From positions 1 to 64,000 of the forward strand of contig NZ_RKME01000027.1 of assembly GCF_003797825.1 (NCBI RefSeq): a stretch of 64,000 bases of DNA, given 5' to 3'. Position 1 is the stretch's first letter, and every line of letters begins with the position of its first letter. Under the pieces are notes generated by a model. It was not told the origin of the DNA and did no database searches. It was given only the letters and a program-made list of their open reading frames with translations. This DNA is from Gordonia sp. OPL2. GTDB lineage: Bacteria > Actinomycetota > Actinomycetes > Mycobacteriales > Mycobacteriaceae. Below are positions 10,521 through 19,724 of the stretch, piece by piece. The translations under genes were made by a program, and so were the position numbers.

Positions 10521-11099
10521 TCAGTTCTGGTAGACCGACGGCCGCAGCCGCCCGATGAAGGGAAGGTCCCGGTAGCGCTCGGCGTAGTCGAGGCCGTAGC
10601 CGACGACGAACTCGTTCGGGATGTCGAACCCGACGTCGGCGACGTCGACCGGTGACCGGACCGCCTCCGGCTTGCGCAGCAGCGTGCACACCTCCAGCGA
10701 ACGCGGTGATCGCGTCGCGAGGTTCTTCATCAGCCACGACAAGGTCAGACCCGAGTCGATGATGTCCTCGACGATCAGGACGTCGCGACCGGTGATGTCG
10801 CGGTCGAGGTCCTTGAGGATGCGCACGACGCCCGACGAGGAGGTCGACGACCCGTAGCTCGAGACGGCCATGAACTCCATCTGCGACGGGATCCGAAGTG
10901 CGCGAGCGAAATCGGTCATGAACATGACCGCGCCCTTGAGGACGCCGATCAGGACGAGGTCCTCACTGATGTCGGCGTAGCGCGCGGCCACCGAGTCGGC
11001 GAGTTGTTGGGTTCGTTCTCTGATCTGGCCCTCGGTGATGAGAACCGCTTCGATGTCGTCGCCGTATGCGCCGGTGCCATGGGGACTGGTGGACTCCAC
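10521..11099 (-). CDS. hpt: Hypoxanthine phosphoribosyltransferase
   Basis: Salvages hypoxanthine or guanine to IMP/GMP using PRPP. The 192-residue protein shows the PRPP loop [14 protein letters not shown], the [12 protein letters not shown] strand, [15 protein letters not shown] (flexible loop) and the C-terminal [20 protein letters not shown]. It lies between ftsH and the secreted pair, as hpt (Rv3624c) lies near tilS in mycobacteria. The N-terminal ~15 residues are not conserved, so the exact start is less certain. The divergent upstream region (11100-11318) contains an inverted repeat ACTTGT-GGA-ACAAGT at 11178-11192. Confidence 0.95.
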   Translation of the reverse strand: MESTSPHGTGAYGDDIEAVLITEGQIRERTQQLADSVAARYADISEDLVLIGVLKGAVMFMTDFARALRIPSQMEFMAVSSYGSSTSSSGVVRILKDLDRDITGRDVLIVEDIIDSGLTLSWLMKNLATRSPRSLEVCTLLRKPEAVRSPVDVADVGFDIPNEFVVGYGLDYAERYRDLPFIGRLRPSVYQN

Positions 11100-11318
11100 G
11101 GCTCTAGCTTGTCATGCCGACCGGATCGGTGGGCTACAGCATGCGTTGTAGAGCGTTCGAAGGACTTCTGGGAAGCGACTTGTGGAACAAGTGTCCAACA
11201 CATCACAATGAGATCTCGAACTACAGCTTTCTGATCCTGCGAACGAGCGCCGGCCCCGCTCAACTCCCCTATTGCGACTCGGCCGCCCACCGAGTCAGCC
11301 GATACGAAAGAACAACGA

Positions 11319-12035
11319 ATGTTCGCTGCAGCTTCGCGTCCATCTGCCTCCCCCACACGATCGCGCGGAGTGCTCCGCACGCTCGCCGTCGTCTCGTTCA
11401 CCACCGTCGCCGCGACCGCCATCGCCGGCACCGCGCAGGCCGCTCCGGCGACACCGGCTCCCGTGAAGGTGCAGATCTCGTCGACATCGTCGGACCTCAA
11501 GATCTCCGTTGCCAACGGAACCATCAGCACCAAGGACGGCACACTGTCGATCCGCAACACCGTGGGCAAAGAGCTCTACCGCATGCCGCTGGCCTATCGG
11601 ATGGAGTACCGACAGTTCCCCATCGACGCGAAGACCGTCGGTTCGACGGCGACACTGACGCCGTCGAAGAATCCCGCGCGGTCGGTCGCGGTCAGCCGCA
11701 GCGAGGTCGACCCGTTGCGGGTCCAGGCCGCCAAGCAGTCCGACCCCGATGCGCCGAAGACCCGGAAGCAGCGCGACGACAGGGCGCTCAACCAGTTCAC
11801 GCAGACGCTCAGCATCGGCATGACGGTGTCGCAGCTCGTGGGCCTCATCGTCGGCGCGGTCGGCGGCGGCATCATCGGCTGCATCCTCACCATCTTCGCC
11901 GCGTGCACAGGCGTCGTCGCGGGCGCCGGACTCGGCGGAGTGATCGGTCTCGTACTCGGTGGCGGTGGCACGCTGATCTACGCCGCGGTGCAGTACTTCC
12001 AGACGATCAACTCCCCGTTCAAGGCACCCGAGTAG
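11319..12035 (+). CDS. Secreted glycine-zipper protein, first of a tandem pair
   Basis: Function unknown. The 238-residue protein has a signal peptide ending near AGTAQAAPA (cleavage ~residue 41). A ~90-residue beta-rich region follows, containing NGTISTKDGTLSIRN and YRQFPIDAKT. Next is a charged linker (DAPKTRKQRDDRALNQF), then a C-terminal hydrophobic Gly-rich segment (~165-225) with two cysteines (GCI.TIFAAC). The next gene is a clear paralogue with the same plan. The Gly-rich end could insert in a membrane or self-assemble. The pair separates hpt from tilS, which are closer in mycobacteria. Confidence 0.8.
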   Translation: MFAAASRPSASPTRSRGVLRTLAVVSFTTVAATAIAGTAQAAPATPAPVKVQISSTSSDLKISVANGTISTKDGTLSIRNTVGKELYRMPLAYRMEYRQFPIDAKTVGSTATLTPSKNPARSVAVSRSEVDPLRVQAAKQSDPDAPKTRKQRDDRALNQFTQTLSIGMTVSQLVGLIVGAVGGGIIGCILTIFAACTGVVAGAGLGGVIGLVLGGGGTLIYAAVQYFQTINSPFKAPE

Positions 12036-12323
12036 ACAGTGCGGGGTCGTCTGCGCGGGCACAGCTGTAACGAAGTCGGTCACTTGTACGACATCTAGCC
12101 CGGAGCCGGTGTGTCGGGTATCACACTCCGATCACGAATGGCACCATCGATTCACACGCGGCACATTTCCACCCATAACTGAAGACGAATTTGTGAAGGT
12201 GATCGTGTCCGCAGACAATTCTCGGTTGGAGGGGAACCGATTGTTTGTTCTGCGAACACAAGCACTGCTCAGCCCATGTACGCAGGCTCGGCCAGACGAG
12301 CCGACAACCCGAAAGACTCCCCT

Positions 12324-13043
12324 ATGTCCCATGACCGGCGTATCGTCGCCACCCGGCCCCATTCCCGGCTCCGACTCCGCATCCTGACCGTCATCGCCCT
12401 TGCCACAGCAGGGATTACGGCGTTCTCCGGTGTCGCGCAGGCAGCCCCGAAACAGGATGCTCCGACGACACTGGACATCACCCCCACCGCGTCCTCGGTG
12501 AGTTTCACGGTGCACAACGGGACCATCACCACAAAAGATGGCATTCTTTCCATTCGCAATGCGGCAGGTGCCGAAAAGTTCCGCATGCCGTTGTCCTACG
12601 GGCTCGAATATCGGCAGTTCCCGATCGATGCTCGCACCGCGGGAAATACCGCAACACTGATTCCGTCTCGTGATGTGGCACGGTCGACCCAGCTGAACGC
12701 AGCCCAGGTCGATCCCATCCGTGTGGCGGCGGCCAAGCAGGCGGACGCGCCCAAGACCAAGCGCGAACGTGACGATCAGGCGCTTGCGCGCTTCAACCAG
12801 GAATTGAGCGCCGGGATGTCGATCTCGTCGATCGTCGGCACCGCACTCGGTGCGATCGTCGGCGGTGTCGCGGGCTGCATTCTCGGCCTACCGCTCGCGG
12901 GCCTCGGTTGCCTTCCCGGCATCCCGCTGGGTGCGTCACTCGGTGGCGTCGCCGGTCTCGTCCTCGGCGGTGGCGGATCGCTCGTCTACAGCGCCATCAA
13001 TTACTTCAACACGATCAACGCGCCGTTCCGACCCGGACGCTAG
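12324..13043 (+). CDS. Secreted glycine-zipper protein, second of a tandem pair
   Basis: Paralogue of the preceding gene; function unknown. The 239-residue protein shares NGTITTKDGILSIRN, EYRQFPIDARTAGNTATLIPS, APKTKRERDDQALARF and the C-terminal Gly-rich hydrophobic part. That part also has paired cysteines (GCILG...GLGC) and ends in YFNTINAPF. The signal peptide ends near GVAQAAP. The ATG at 12324 is preferred over the start 48 bases upstream because it gives a normal signal sequence. The 288-base gap between the pair holds a short inverted repeat (TGTTC-TGC-GAACA near 12247) and no other gene, so each copy probably has its own promoter. Confidence 0.8.
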   Translation: MSHDRRIVATRPHSRLRLRILTVIALATAGITAFSGVAQAAPKQDAPTTLDITPTASSVSFTVHNGTITTKDGILSIRNAAGAEKFRMPLSYGLEYRQFPIDARTAGNTATLIPSRDVARSTQLNAAQVDPIRVAAAKQADAPKTKRERDDQALARFNQELSAGMSISSIVGTALGAIVGGVAGCILGLPLAGLGCLPGIPLGASLGGVAGLVLGGGGSLVYSAINYFNTINAPFRPGR

Positions 13044-13061
13044 ACGCGTAGCGCTTCACCC

Positions 13062-13101
13062 CTGACGGTCCGCCTCAACGCTCGACGAGGCGGACCGTCA
13101 G
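13062..13101. terminator. Bidirectional hairpin terminator between convergent genes
   Basis: A perfect 15-bp stem, CTGACGGTCCGCCTC paired with its complement at 13087-13101, with a 10-base loop. It spans the last codons and stop of tilS and follows the secreted-protein gene, so it can serve both converging genes. There is no long U-tract, as is common in actinobacteria. Confidence 0.7.
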
Positions 13102-14022
13102 TCGTTCTCCGCACCGCTCGACCACCCGGCGCGCCGACGGATCGCCGCCGATCGCGACCTGGCCCCGAGTTCGGTCGGTGACGAGGTCGTCGACGGCGCT
13201 GATCACCCGGTGCGTCGGTTCGGTGGCACCGATCGCGATGAGCCACCGTCGTACCACCCGCGTGCGCACCGCCGCCGGCATCCCCGACAGCGTCGGCGTC
13301 TCGAGTCCGGTTCCGTCGGCGAAGAGGTCGTAGGCGTCGGCGGCGTAGTCGTCGAGCGCGTCGTTGTCGGCGCGCAGGGCCGCCGCCGTCCGGCCGAGCG
13401 CCTCGACGACGCCACCGTGGAGCACGTCGTCGAGCAACGGCAGCACCTCGGCGCGGACGCGGACGCGGGTGAACCGCGGATCGCGGTTGTGCGGATCGTG
13501 ATGCGGCCGGAGGCCGAGGTCTGCGCACGCGGCCATCGTCTGCGAGCGGCGGATGCCGAGCAGTGGCCGCCCCCAGGGGGCATTCCACTCACGCATCCCG
13601 GCAAGGGATCTCGCCCCGGAGCCGCGAGCCAACCCGAGCAAGACGGTTTCCGCCTGGTCGTCGGCCGTGTGTGCCAGCAGGACCGGCCGGCCGGTCCGAG
13701 CGTCGTCGAGGGCGCGGTAACGGGCGTCGCGCGCCGCCGCTTCGAGTCCGCCGACGCCGTCGACCACCACCGTCAGGACCTCGGCGTCCGCTCCCAGCCC
13801 GCGAGCGGCGACTGCCGCCTCGGCGGCGACCGATCGGGACGTCTCCTGCAGGCCATGATCGACGACCAGCGCCCGGACATCGAGGCCCGCGCGCACCGTG
13901 GCGGCCAGGAGTGCGAGCGAATCAGGTCCACCCGAGAGACCGACGCACACACCGTCGGCGGTCGCCGGGACGCCGGCGACGAAACGCGTGACGGCCTGGG
14001 TTACAGCACCCGCTGCATCCAT
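13075..14022 (-). CDS. tilS: tRNA(Ile)-lysidine synthase TilS
   Basis: Adds lysine to C34 of tRNA-Ile(CAU), changing its codon reading to AUA. 315 residues with the N-type ATP pyrophosphatase P-loop LSGGPDSLAL (residues ~29-38), VVDHGLQ and the HTADDQAETVLLGLARGSG motif. The C-terminal TilS domain is short, as in other actinobacteria. The start overlaps the end of the metalloprotease gene by 22 bases. The order tilS-metalloprotease-dacB equals Rv3625c-Rv3627c. Confidence 0.93.
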   Translation of the reverse strand: MDAAGAVTQAVTRFVAGVPATADGVCVGLSGGPDSLALLAATVRAGLDVRALVVDHGLQETSRSVAAEAAVAARGLGADAEVLTVVVDGVGGLEAAARDARYRALDDARTGRPVLLAHTADDQAETVLLGLARGSGARSLAGMREWNAPWGRPLLGIRRSQTMAACADLGLRPHHDPHNRDPRFTRVRVRAEVLPLLDDVLHGGVVEALGRTAAALRADNDALDDYAADAYDLFADGTGLETPTLSGMPAAVRTRVVRRWLIAIGATEPTHRVISAVDDLVTDRTRGQVAIGGDPSARRVVERCGERLTVRLVER

Positions 14023-15107
14023 GCCCGCGGCTCGTCGATCTCGTTCGGTCGCGGCATCGTCACGGGCGAGGTCCAGATGGTGTTGAACGCCGTCATACCG
14101 ACGGCGCCGACGACCTCGTCGACGAACGCCTTACCCCGAATGTATTGCGCCAGTTTGGCATCCATACCGATCAGTGCGCGGATGATGCGCTGCACCGGAT
14201 TTCGTGGCGCGGTGCGACGCTTGTCGAAGGCCTGCCGGATCGCCGCCACCGTCGGGACGTGCACCGGACCGACGGCGTCCATCACGTGGTCGGCGTGCCC
14301 CTCGAGCAAGGTACCGAGCATCATCATGCGGTTGAACGCCTCGTACTGTTCGGGCGTCTGCAGCAACTGCATCGCACCGAGTATGCCCTTCTCCCTCGGC
14401 TGCCCATTGCCGCGCACCGTCGAGGTGATGCGGGCCATGATCTCGCTCGTCGACTCCCCCGCATCAGAGGTCAGGATCTCCAGATTGTCGACCATGTACT
14501 GGCGCAGCCACGGATTCGCCGAGAACTGCACGCGATGGGTGACCTCATGGAGGCACACCCAGAGCCGGAAGTCGCTGGGCACCACACGAAGTGACCGTTC
14601 CACCGAGATGATGTTGGGCACGACCACCATGAGCACGCCGGGTTCTCCGGTGTCCGGATCGGGCGTGAACGGATCGTACTGCCCGAGAATGGCACCGGAG
14701 AGGAACGCGAGCAGCGCGCCCGCCTGCAACCCGCCGGCCTTCGCGGAGATCCCCGCTAGGCCCGAGGGCGTGGGCTCGTCAGCGCTCCCGGCGCCCAGCA
14801 TCGACTGCATCGACTGCGCCGCCGCATCCACCCACTCCTCGCGGTCCAGCAGACGGGTGGTCGGGACGCGGAGGCCGTCGGCGAGACCGGTCACCTCTCG
14901 GACCGGACCCTCGGCGCGGGTGGCGGCATCAGCGAGTTCGGTGCGCGCGACGTCGAGAGTGTAGGCAGTGGTCTTCGGGCCCGGACGCGACAGCCGACGA
15001 CCGGTGGCGGCCGCCAGCGACCAGTCGATCTTGGCGCCGATCGACTCGACGTCACCGTCGGCGATGTCGCGCGTCAGGTCGGTTCGGCTCAGATCGTTGC
15101 TGGTCAT
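14001..15107 (-). CDS. Zinc-dependent metalloprotease-like protein (DUF2342, Rv3626c-like)
   Basis: A 368-residue protein of the family often labelled coenzyme-F420-biosynthesis-associated or zinc-dependent metallopeptidase. It contains a gluzincin-like zinc motif in LHEVTHRVQF (HExxH). A downstream helix with EGHADHVMDAVG could supply the third ligand. The ATG at 15105-15107 overlaps the dacB stop in ATGA; an upstream start at 15119 is less likely. It sits between tilS and dacB as in M. tuberculosis Rv3626c. The natural substrate is not known, and I see no direct tie to F420 in this window. Confidence 0.8.
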   Translation of the reverse strand: MTSNDLSRTDLTRDIADGDVESIGAKIDWSLAAATGRRLSRPGPKTTAYTLDVARTELADAATRAEGPVREVTGLADGLRVPTTRLLDREEWVDAAAQSMQSMLGAGSADEPTPSGLAGISAKAGGLQAGALLAFLSGAILGQYDPFTPDPDTGEPGVLMVVVPNIISVERSLRVVPSDFRLWVCLHEVTHRVQFSANPWLRQYMVDNLEILTSDAGESTSEIMARITSTVRGNGQPREKGILGAMQLLQTPEQYEAFNRMMMLGTLLEGHADHVMDAVGPVHVPTVAAIRQAFDKRRTAPRNPVQRIIRALIGMDAKLAQYIRGKAFVDEVVGAVGMTAFNTIWTSPVTMPRPNEIDEPRAWMQRVL

Positions 15108-16531
15108 CGGCACCCGCATTCCCTCAGATCGCCGGCCACGTCGTCGAGGGCGGGCCGGGCATCGGCCGGTGACGTGCCTCCCGACATCAGCGCGAAGGAC
15201 AGCACCCGGCCATCGATGGTCTGGACTATCCCGGTCAACGAACTCACGCCGGTGAGGGTTCCCGTCTTGGCGCGCACCCAGCCGGCGCCCGGATTGCTGG
15301 TCGGGTCGAAGCGGTCCGCGAGCGTACCGGTACCTCCGGCGACGGGCAGCCCGTCGAGCATCGATCGCATCAACGGCTGCGACGGACCACTGGCTGCGGC
15401 CATCAGTTTGTCCAACACCGCCGCGGGCACACGGTTCGCGTACGACAGCCCGGAGGCGTCGCTCAGCGTGACTCCGGTCATGTCGAATCCGTGCTCGGCG
15501 AGCGCGCCCTCCACCGCGGAGACCCCGCCGGCGATGCTCGCCGGTCCGCCGCGCGCGACCGACAACTCGATGGACAGCGTCTCGGCGAGCACGTTGTCGC
15601 TGTAGCGCATCATGTCGTTCACCCGCGTGACCAGCGGCGCCGACGTCACCTTCGCCACCACCTCACCACCCGCAGGCGCGTTCGCCTCGGTCACCCGCCC
15701 CTGCACCCCGAGCGCACTGGCGAGTGCGGTGCCGGCGCTGACGGCCGGGTCCTCGACACGCGGCGAGTACTCGTCGAGCGGTTCGATCCGTCCGCCATCG
15801 GCGATCAACGACTCGATGGGGGTGATGTCACCACCGGCGATGTCCCGGCGATCCCAGGTGCGTTCCATCGTCGGTCCGCTGTAGGCGCTGGTGTCGACGG
15901 CGACAGAGTTGACCGGGATGCCCGCCTTGCGGATCTGCGCGGCGAGCTCGGCGATGCGCGGGGCGTCGGTGTAGAAGGTGTCAGCGCCGCGCGGCTGCGC
16001 CGACAGCGTCGGATCGCCGGCGCCCTTCAGGATGATCTGGCCGTTCGGACCGGCGACGACCGTCGTCGTCAATCGTTGGTCGTGCGGCAGTGCCAGCAGA
16101 GCCGCCGACGCGGTGAGGATCTTCGCGTTCGAGGCCGGCACCCGCGGTTCCGCGGGCGAGTCCGTCCACAGGGTCGCACCCGTCAGTGCATCGCTGATCT
16201 GGCCGGTGAACTGGCCGAGCGCCGGGTTGCGGACCGAGGCGGCGATCGCCTGCGAGACACCCGCGGCGGTCGGTTCAGGAGCATTCGCAGAGACGGCCTT
16301 GATCTGGGGGTTCACCGAGATGGCGGCCGGCTGCGGAGGGACACCGGGCGGCAGTTCGTCGGACTTGTCGAGATGGAGCGCGACGGCAACCGAACCGGCG
16401 GCGATCAACGCGAGGATCACCACCGAGATGACCGTCCACAACATCATGCGGCGAGTCGATCTGCGCCGTGGGCCCACAGAACCTCCGGGTGAGTGCGGTG
16501 CGGGGTCATGCCCCCTTCTCTTGGCACTCAC
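15104..16531 (-). CDS. dacB: D-alanyl-D-alanine carboxypeptidase/endopeptidase, PBP4 (DacB) type
   Basis: Trims peptidoglycan stem peptides outside the membrane. 475 residues: a basic N-terminus, one membrane anchor (~residues 29-52), then a class C penicillin-binding domain. Active-site motifs are SxxK (PASNAKIL), SxN ([10 protein letters not shown]) and KTG (RAKTGTLTG). The DPTLS and [13 protein letters not shown] segments are typical of the PBP4 family. The matching mycobacterial gene is Rv3627c. It is divergent from ppa with ~90 bases between, and followed by the metalloprotease with a 4-bp overlap. Confidence 0.93.
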   Translation of the reverse strand: MSAKRRGHDPAPHSPGGSVGPRRRSTRRMMLWTVISVVILALIAAGSVAVALHLDKSDELPPGVPPQPAAISVNPQIKAVSANAPEPTAAGVSQAIAASVRNPALGQFTGQISDALTGATLWTDSPAEPRVPASNAKILTASAALLALPHDQRLTTTVVAGPNGQIILKGAGDPTLSAQPRGADTFYTDAPRIAELAAQIRKAGIPVNSVAVDTSAYSGPTMERTWDRRDIAGGDITPIESLIADGGRIEPLDEYSPRVEDPAVSAGTALASALGVQGRVTEANAPAGGEVVAKVTSAPLVTRVNDMMRYSDNVLAETLSIELSVARGGPASIAGGVSAVEGALAEHGFDMTGVTLSDASGLSYANRVPAAVLDKLMAAASGPSQPLMRSMLDGLPVAGGTGTLADRFDPTSNPGAGWVRAKTGTLTGVSSLTGIVQTIDGRVLSFALMSGGTSPADARPALDDVAGDLRECGCR

Positions 16532-16622
16532 AGTATCGTTGAGGCGATCTGCGCAGGCGACCCACGGCTACCCGTGGGCCGACTGCCGTCACCACCCCCG
16601 AACAGACTTGCCAGGAGGAACC

Positions 16623-17135
16623 GTGGAATTCGATGTGACCATCGAGATCCCCAAGGGCGGACGCAACAAGTACGAGGTCGATCACGAGACCGGGAAGATC
16701 TACCTCGACCGGTACCTCTACACCTCGATGGGCTATCCGGCCGACTACGGATACATCGACAACACCCTCGGCGAGGACGGCGACCCGCTCGACGCGATGG
16801 TGTTGCTGCCCGAGTCGGTCTACCCCGGCGTGATCGTGCGATCGCGCATCGTCGGCATGTACACGATGACCGACGAGGCCGGCGGTGACGACAAGCTGCT
16901 GTGTGTGCCCGCCGACGATGTCCGCTGGGACCACATCCAGGACATCACCGATGTGAGCGAGTTCGAACTCGGCCCCATCGCGCACTTCTTCGAGCACTAC
17001 AAGGACCTCGAGCCGGGCAAGGAGGTCGATCCGGGCGGTTGGGTCGGCAAGGATCAGGCCGAGAAGATCGCGCAGGCCGCCGTCGACCGCCTCAAGGAAC
17101 ACCCCGAAGAGACCAACGAGCCGAGCCGCGGCTAG
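16623..17135 (+). CDS. ppa: Inorganic pyrophosphatase, family I
   Basis: Hydrolyses pyrophosphate and so pulls biosynthetic reactions forward. 170 residues with [17 protein letters not shown], the signature [12 protein letters not shown] carrying the metal-binding aspartates, and a C-terminal extension. The GTG start at 16623 is preceded by CAGGAGGAA at good spacing, which settles the start. A much longer open frame upstream is not coding. It corresponds to Rv3628 and is transcribed away from dacB. Confidence 0.97.
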   Translation: MEFDVTIEIPKGGRNKYEVDHETGKIYLDRYLYTSMGYPADYGYIDNTLGEDGDPLDAMVLLPESVYPGVIVRSRIVGMYTMTDEAGGDDKLLCVPADDVRWDHIQDITDVSEFELGPIAHFFEHYKDLEPGKEVDPGGWVGKDQAEKIAQAAVDRLKEHPEETNEPSRG

Positions 17136-17202
17136 CCGGAGCTCGGCCGCCTCAAGGCCGCGCCCGACCTCCCGACGCCACCAGCGCGGAGGTCGACCGG
17201 GC

Positions 17203-17284
17203 CCAGAATTTCAACGAGCGTGCACACCGCGATCGAGGATCGCACCCGAACTCGGGTCTGTGTGCACGCTCGCTGAAATTCTGG
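17203..17284. repeat. Palindromic repeat element, copy 1
   Basis: Two 25-base arms, CCAGAATTTCAACGAGCGTG... and its inverse ending CGCTGAAATTCTGG, pair with one mismatch across a 32-base spacer. The spacer itself holds two small hairpins (GCGATC-GAG-GATCGC and ACCCGA-AC-TCGGGT), so the unit can fold as a three-way junction. A diverged copy lies at 30371-30433. Both are followed by GGAC(A/C)CGGTCGGCG. It is located after ppa, facing the convergent MFS gene, so it may double as a terminator. Confidence 0.8.
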
Positions 17285-17382
17285 ACACGGTCGGCGCGAA
17301 ACAGGGCACGCTCGGCGCGTGGGGCGGGGTGCCGTAGGCGCGTGGGGCGGGTGCCGTCACCGACGCCGACGACGGGTCCGGC

Positions 17383-19092
17383 CTACGCCGACGAGGTCGT
17401 CGTCTCCTTCGCCTCACCGATGGGCCTGCCCTGCCGCAGCGGCAGTTCCTTCCAGGTGATGGTGCCGATGATCGCGAGGAGCGACATGATCGACACCGCC
17501 AGGAAGACGCTGTCCATGGCGTCGGTGAAACCCTGCTTGATCGGGTGTGCCAGTTCCGTCGGCAGCTTCTCGATCACCGAGGTGTCGCTCATGACGCTGT
17601 CCGACGATGACGAGGCGGCCGACGGGTTCTGCGAGGCGGAGATCAGCGACTTGGCGAATCCGCTGACCTGGCCGTCGTCACTCTGAGCAGCCTGCACGAC
17701 GGCGGTCCGATATTGCGGTTGCTGCGCGGCCGAGGTCATCTCGTCCTTGATGTTCGGGCCCATGAGCGAGAACAGCAACGAGAAGAACACCGCGACACCG
17801 AGAGTGGCGCCGATCTGCCGGAAGAACGTGGCGGTGCCGGTCGAGAGCCCCATGTCCTTGGGCGGCAGGATGTTCTGCATCGCCAGGGTGATCGGCTGCA
17901 TCAGATTGCCCAGCCCGAAGCCCAACAGCAAGGCCATCGCCATGACGAGCCAGACCGGGGTACTCGTCGACACCAGGTGCAGCAGGAACGTCGCGACCGT
18001 GATCAGCACCGAGCCGATGATGGTGAAGATCTTGTAGCGTCCGGTGCGCGAGATCAGCTGCCCGGACACGATCGAGCCCGTCATGAGGCCCAACACCATC
18101 GGCAACATCTGCAGACCGGCGACCATCGGGCTCGATCCGCGCAGCACCTGGAAGTACTGCGGGAGCATCGAGATGCCGCCGAACATGACCGCACCGATGA
18201 TCATCGAGATGATGATGCCCTGCGCGAACACGGGATTCTTGAAGACGCGCAACGGGATCAGCGCGTCGTCGCCCATCTTGTGCTCGATCCACACGAACAC
18301 CGCGAGACCGATGATGCCGATTGCGTAGCAGGTCAGCGCCCACGGCGAGAACCATCCCCAGATCCGGCCCTGCTCGGCGACGATCAGCAGCGGCGCGACG
18401 GTGACCGCGAGAGCGGTGGCACCCCAGTAGTCGGTGCGGCCGCCGACGCCCTTCTGCTGGTCGTAGTTGAGGACCTTGGCGACGACACCCAGCGCGATGA
18501 TGCCGATCGGCACGTTCACGAGGAACACCCAGCGCCAGCCGGACACCCAAAGGATCGACGCCTGGCCGGCGAACAATCCACCCAGAACCGGGCCGAGCAC
18601 GCTCGACGTTCCGAAGACGGCGAGGAAGTAACCCTGATACTTCGCGCGTTCGCGGGGCGGGACGATGTCGCCGATCGTGGTGAGCGCCAACGTGAACAGT
18701 CCACCCGCGCCTAGCCCCTGGAAGGCACGGAACGCGGCGAGCTCGTACATCGAGGTCGCGAGACTGCACAGCAGCGAGCCGACGACGAAGATCGAGATCG
18801 CCAGCAGGAAGAACGGTTTCCGTCCGTACAGGTCGGAGAGTTTGCCGTACAGCGGCGTCACGATGGTCGAGGTCACGAGGTAGGCGGTGGTCACCCACGC
18901 CTGCATGTCATAGCCCTGCAGGTCGTCGGCGATGGTGCGTATCGCGGTCGACACGATGGTCTGATCGAGCGCGGCCAGGAACATGCCCATCATCAGGCCG
19001 CCGAGGATCGTCAGGATCTGACGGTGGGTCAGTCCCGCCCCGGCCACGTCGTCGTGCGCCGCCGTTCCGGCGGCAGCCGAGGAGTCTGTCAT
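17383..19092 (-). CDS. MFS multidrug efflux transporter, DHA2 (EmrB/QacA) family
   Basis: A 569-residue membrane protein with about 14 predicted helices. DHA2 signatures include LDQTIVSTA in helix 1, the loop GKLSDLYGRKP, and GPVLGGLFA in helix 5 (antiporter motif C). A long loop rich in Ser/Gln (~residues 455-520) precedes the final helices. Likely a proton-driven drug or lipid exporter; the substrate cannot be told from sequence. Its ATG at 19090-19092 overlaps the marR stop (ATGA), so the adjacent repressor almost certainly controls it. A longer N-terminus upstream is antisense-like and rejected. Confidence 0.92.
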   Translation of the reverse strand: MTDSSAAAGTAAHDDVAGAGLTHRQILTILGGLMMGMFLAALDQTIVSTAIRTIADDLQGYDMQAWVTTAYLVTSTIVTPLYGKLSDLYGRKPFFLLAISIFVVGSLLCSLATSMYELAAFRAFQGLGAGGLFTLALTTIGDIVPPRERAKYQGYFLAVFGTSSVLGPVLGGLFAGQASILWVSGWRWVFLVNVPIGIIALGVVAKVLNYDQQKGVGGRTDYWGATALAVTVAPLLIVAEQGRIWGWFSPWALTCYAIGIIGLAVFVWIEHKMGDDALIPLRVFKNPVFAQGIIISMIIGAVMFGGISMLPQYFQVLRGSSPMVAGLQMLPMVLGLMTGSIVSGQLISRTGRYKIFTIIGSVLITVATFLLHLVSTSTPVWLVMAMALLLGFGLGNLMQPITLAMQNILPPKDMGLSTGTATFFRQIGATLGVAVFFSLLFSLMGPNIKDEMTSAAQQPQYRTAVVQAAQSDDGQVSGFAKSLISASQNPSAASSSSDSVMSDTSVIEKLPTELAHPIKQGFTDAMDSVFLAVSIMSLLAIIGTITWKELPLRQGRPIGEAKETTTSSA

Positions 19093-19604
19093 TGCTGTCC
19101 TTTCACAAGTTTCGCAGCGGCCGCATCCGATCTGCGGGCCGCGCAGGCCGGGTTGAGGGCCGTATCGGCAGCGTCGACGAATCTGTCGAGCAACCGGACC
19201 AGGGTGTGCAGCTCGTCGTCGGTCCACCCCGACATCGCATCCGCCATCGTCGAACGCCTCATCTCGCGCATCGCCGCGACCCGGGCGCGCCCGTCGTCGG
19301 TGATTACGAGAATGGTGGCCCGGCCGTCTGCCGGATCGGCTTCCCGACGGACGAGACCGAGGTCGACGAGTTGAGCGACATGCCGACTGACGGTCGACGG
19401 GTCGGCGTTCATCGCCTCGGCGAGCTCGCGAGATCGCATGGCCACCCGTGCGAGTGGGAAGAGCGCCTTGAATGCGGCCGTCTCGAACTCGCCTTCGGGT
19501 GTCCGGAAGGTCGTGTGGACGGCCCGTTCACGAATCCGCACGAAACGCATCAGCGTGTCGAACAGGTCGTCGATCGCGTCTTGATCGAGCACCGGCACTC
19601 CCAC
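19089..19604 (-). CDS. MarR-family transcriptional regulator
   Basis: A 171-residue winged-helix protein. The recognition region AEAMNADPSTVSRHVAQLVDLGLVRRE and the wing DPADGRATILVITDDG fit MarR. The first gene of a two-gene unit with the overlapping MFS exporter, a common local repressor plus pump arrangement. The inducer is unknown. Two direct copies of GCAATTAGTTG lie 32-59 bases upstream of the start and are the likely operator for autoregulation. Confidence 0.9.
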   Translation of the reverse strand: MGVPVLDQDAIDDLFDTLMRFVRIRERAVHTTFRTPEGEFETAAFKALFPLARVAMRSRELAEAMNADPSTVSRHVAQLVDLGLVRREADPADGRATILVITDDGRARVAAMREMRRSTMADAMSGWTDDELHTLVRLLDRFVDAADTALNPACAARRSDAAAAKLVKGQQ

Positions 19605-19635
19605 CTTCCCCGACGGATGTCTTTACTTTCTCTTT

Positions 19636-19663
19636 GCAATTAGTTGTAGGCCGCAATTAGTTG
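19636..19663. promoter_or_regulatory. Candidate MarR operator: two GCAATTAGTTG sites
   Basis: GCAATTAGTTG occurs at 19636-19646 and again at 19653-19663, 17 bases apart. Each has a CAA...TTG dyad. The AT-rich sites stand out from the GC-rich background. They sit between the divergent marR and allantoicase genes, nearer marR. The assignment to this MarR is inference. Confidence 0.5.
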
Positions 19664-19724
19664 CCGTCCGCAAGTATGCGCGCGGATTCGTACAAAGGCA
19701 AACGACTACCTACGATCAGAACCC

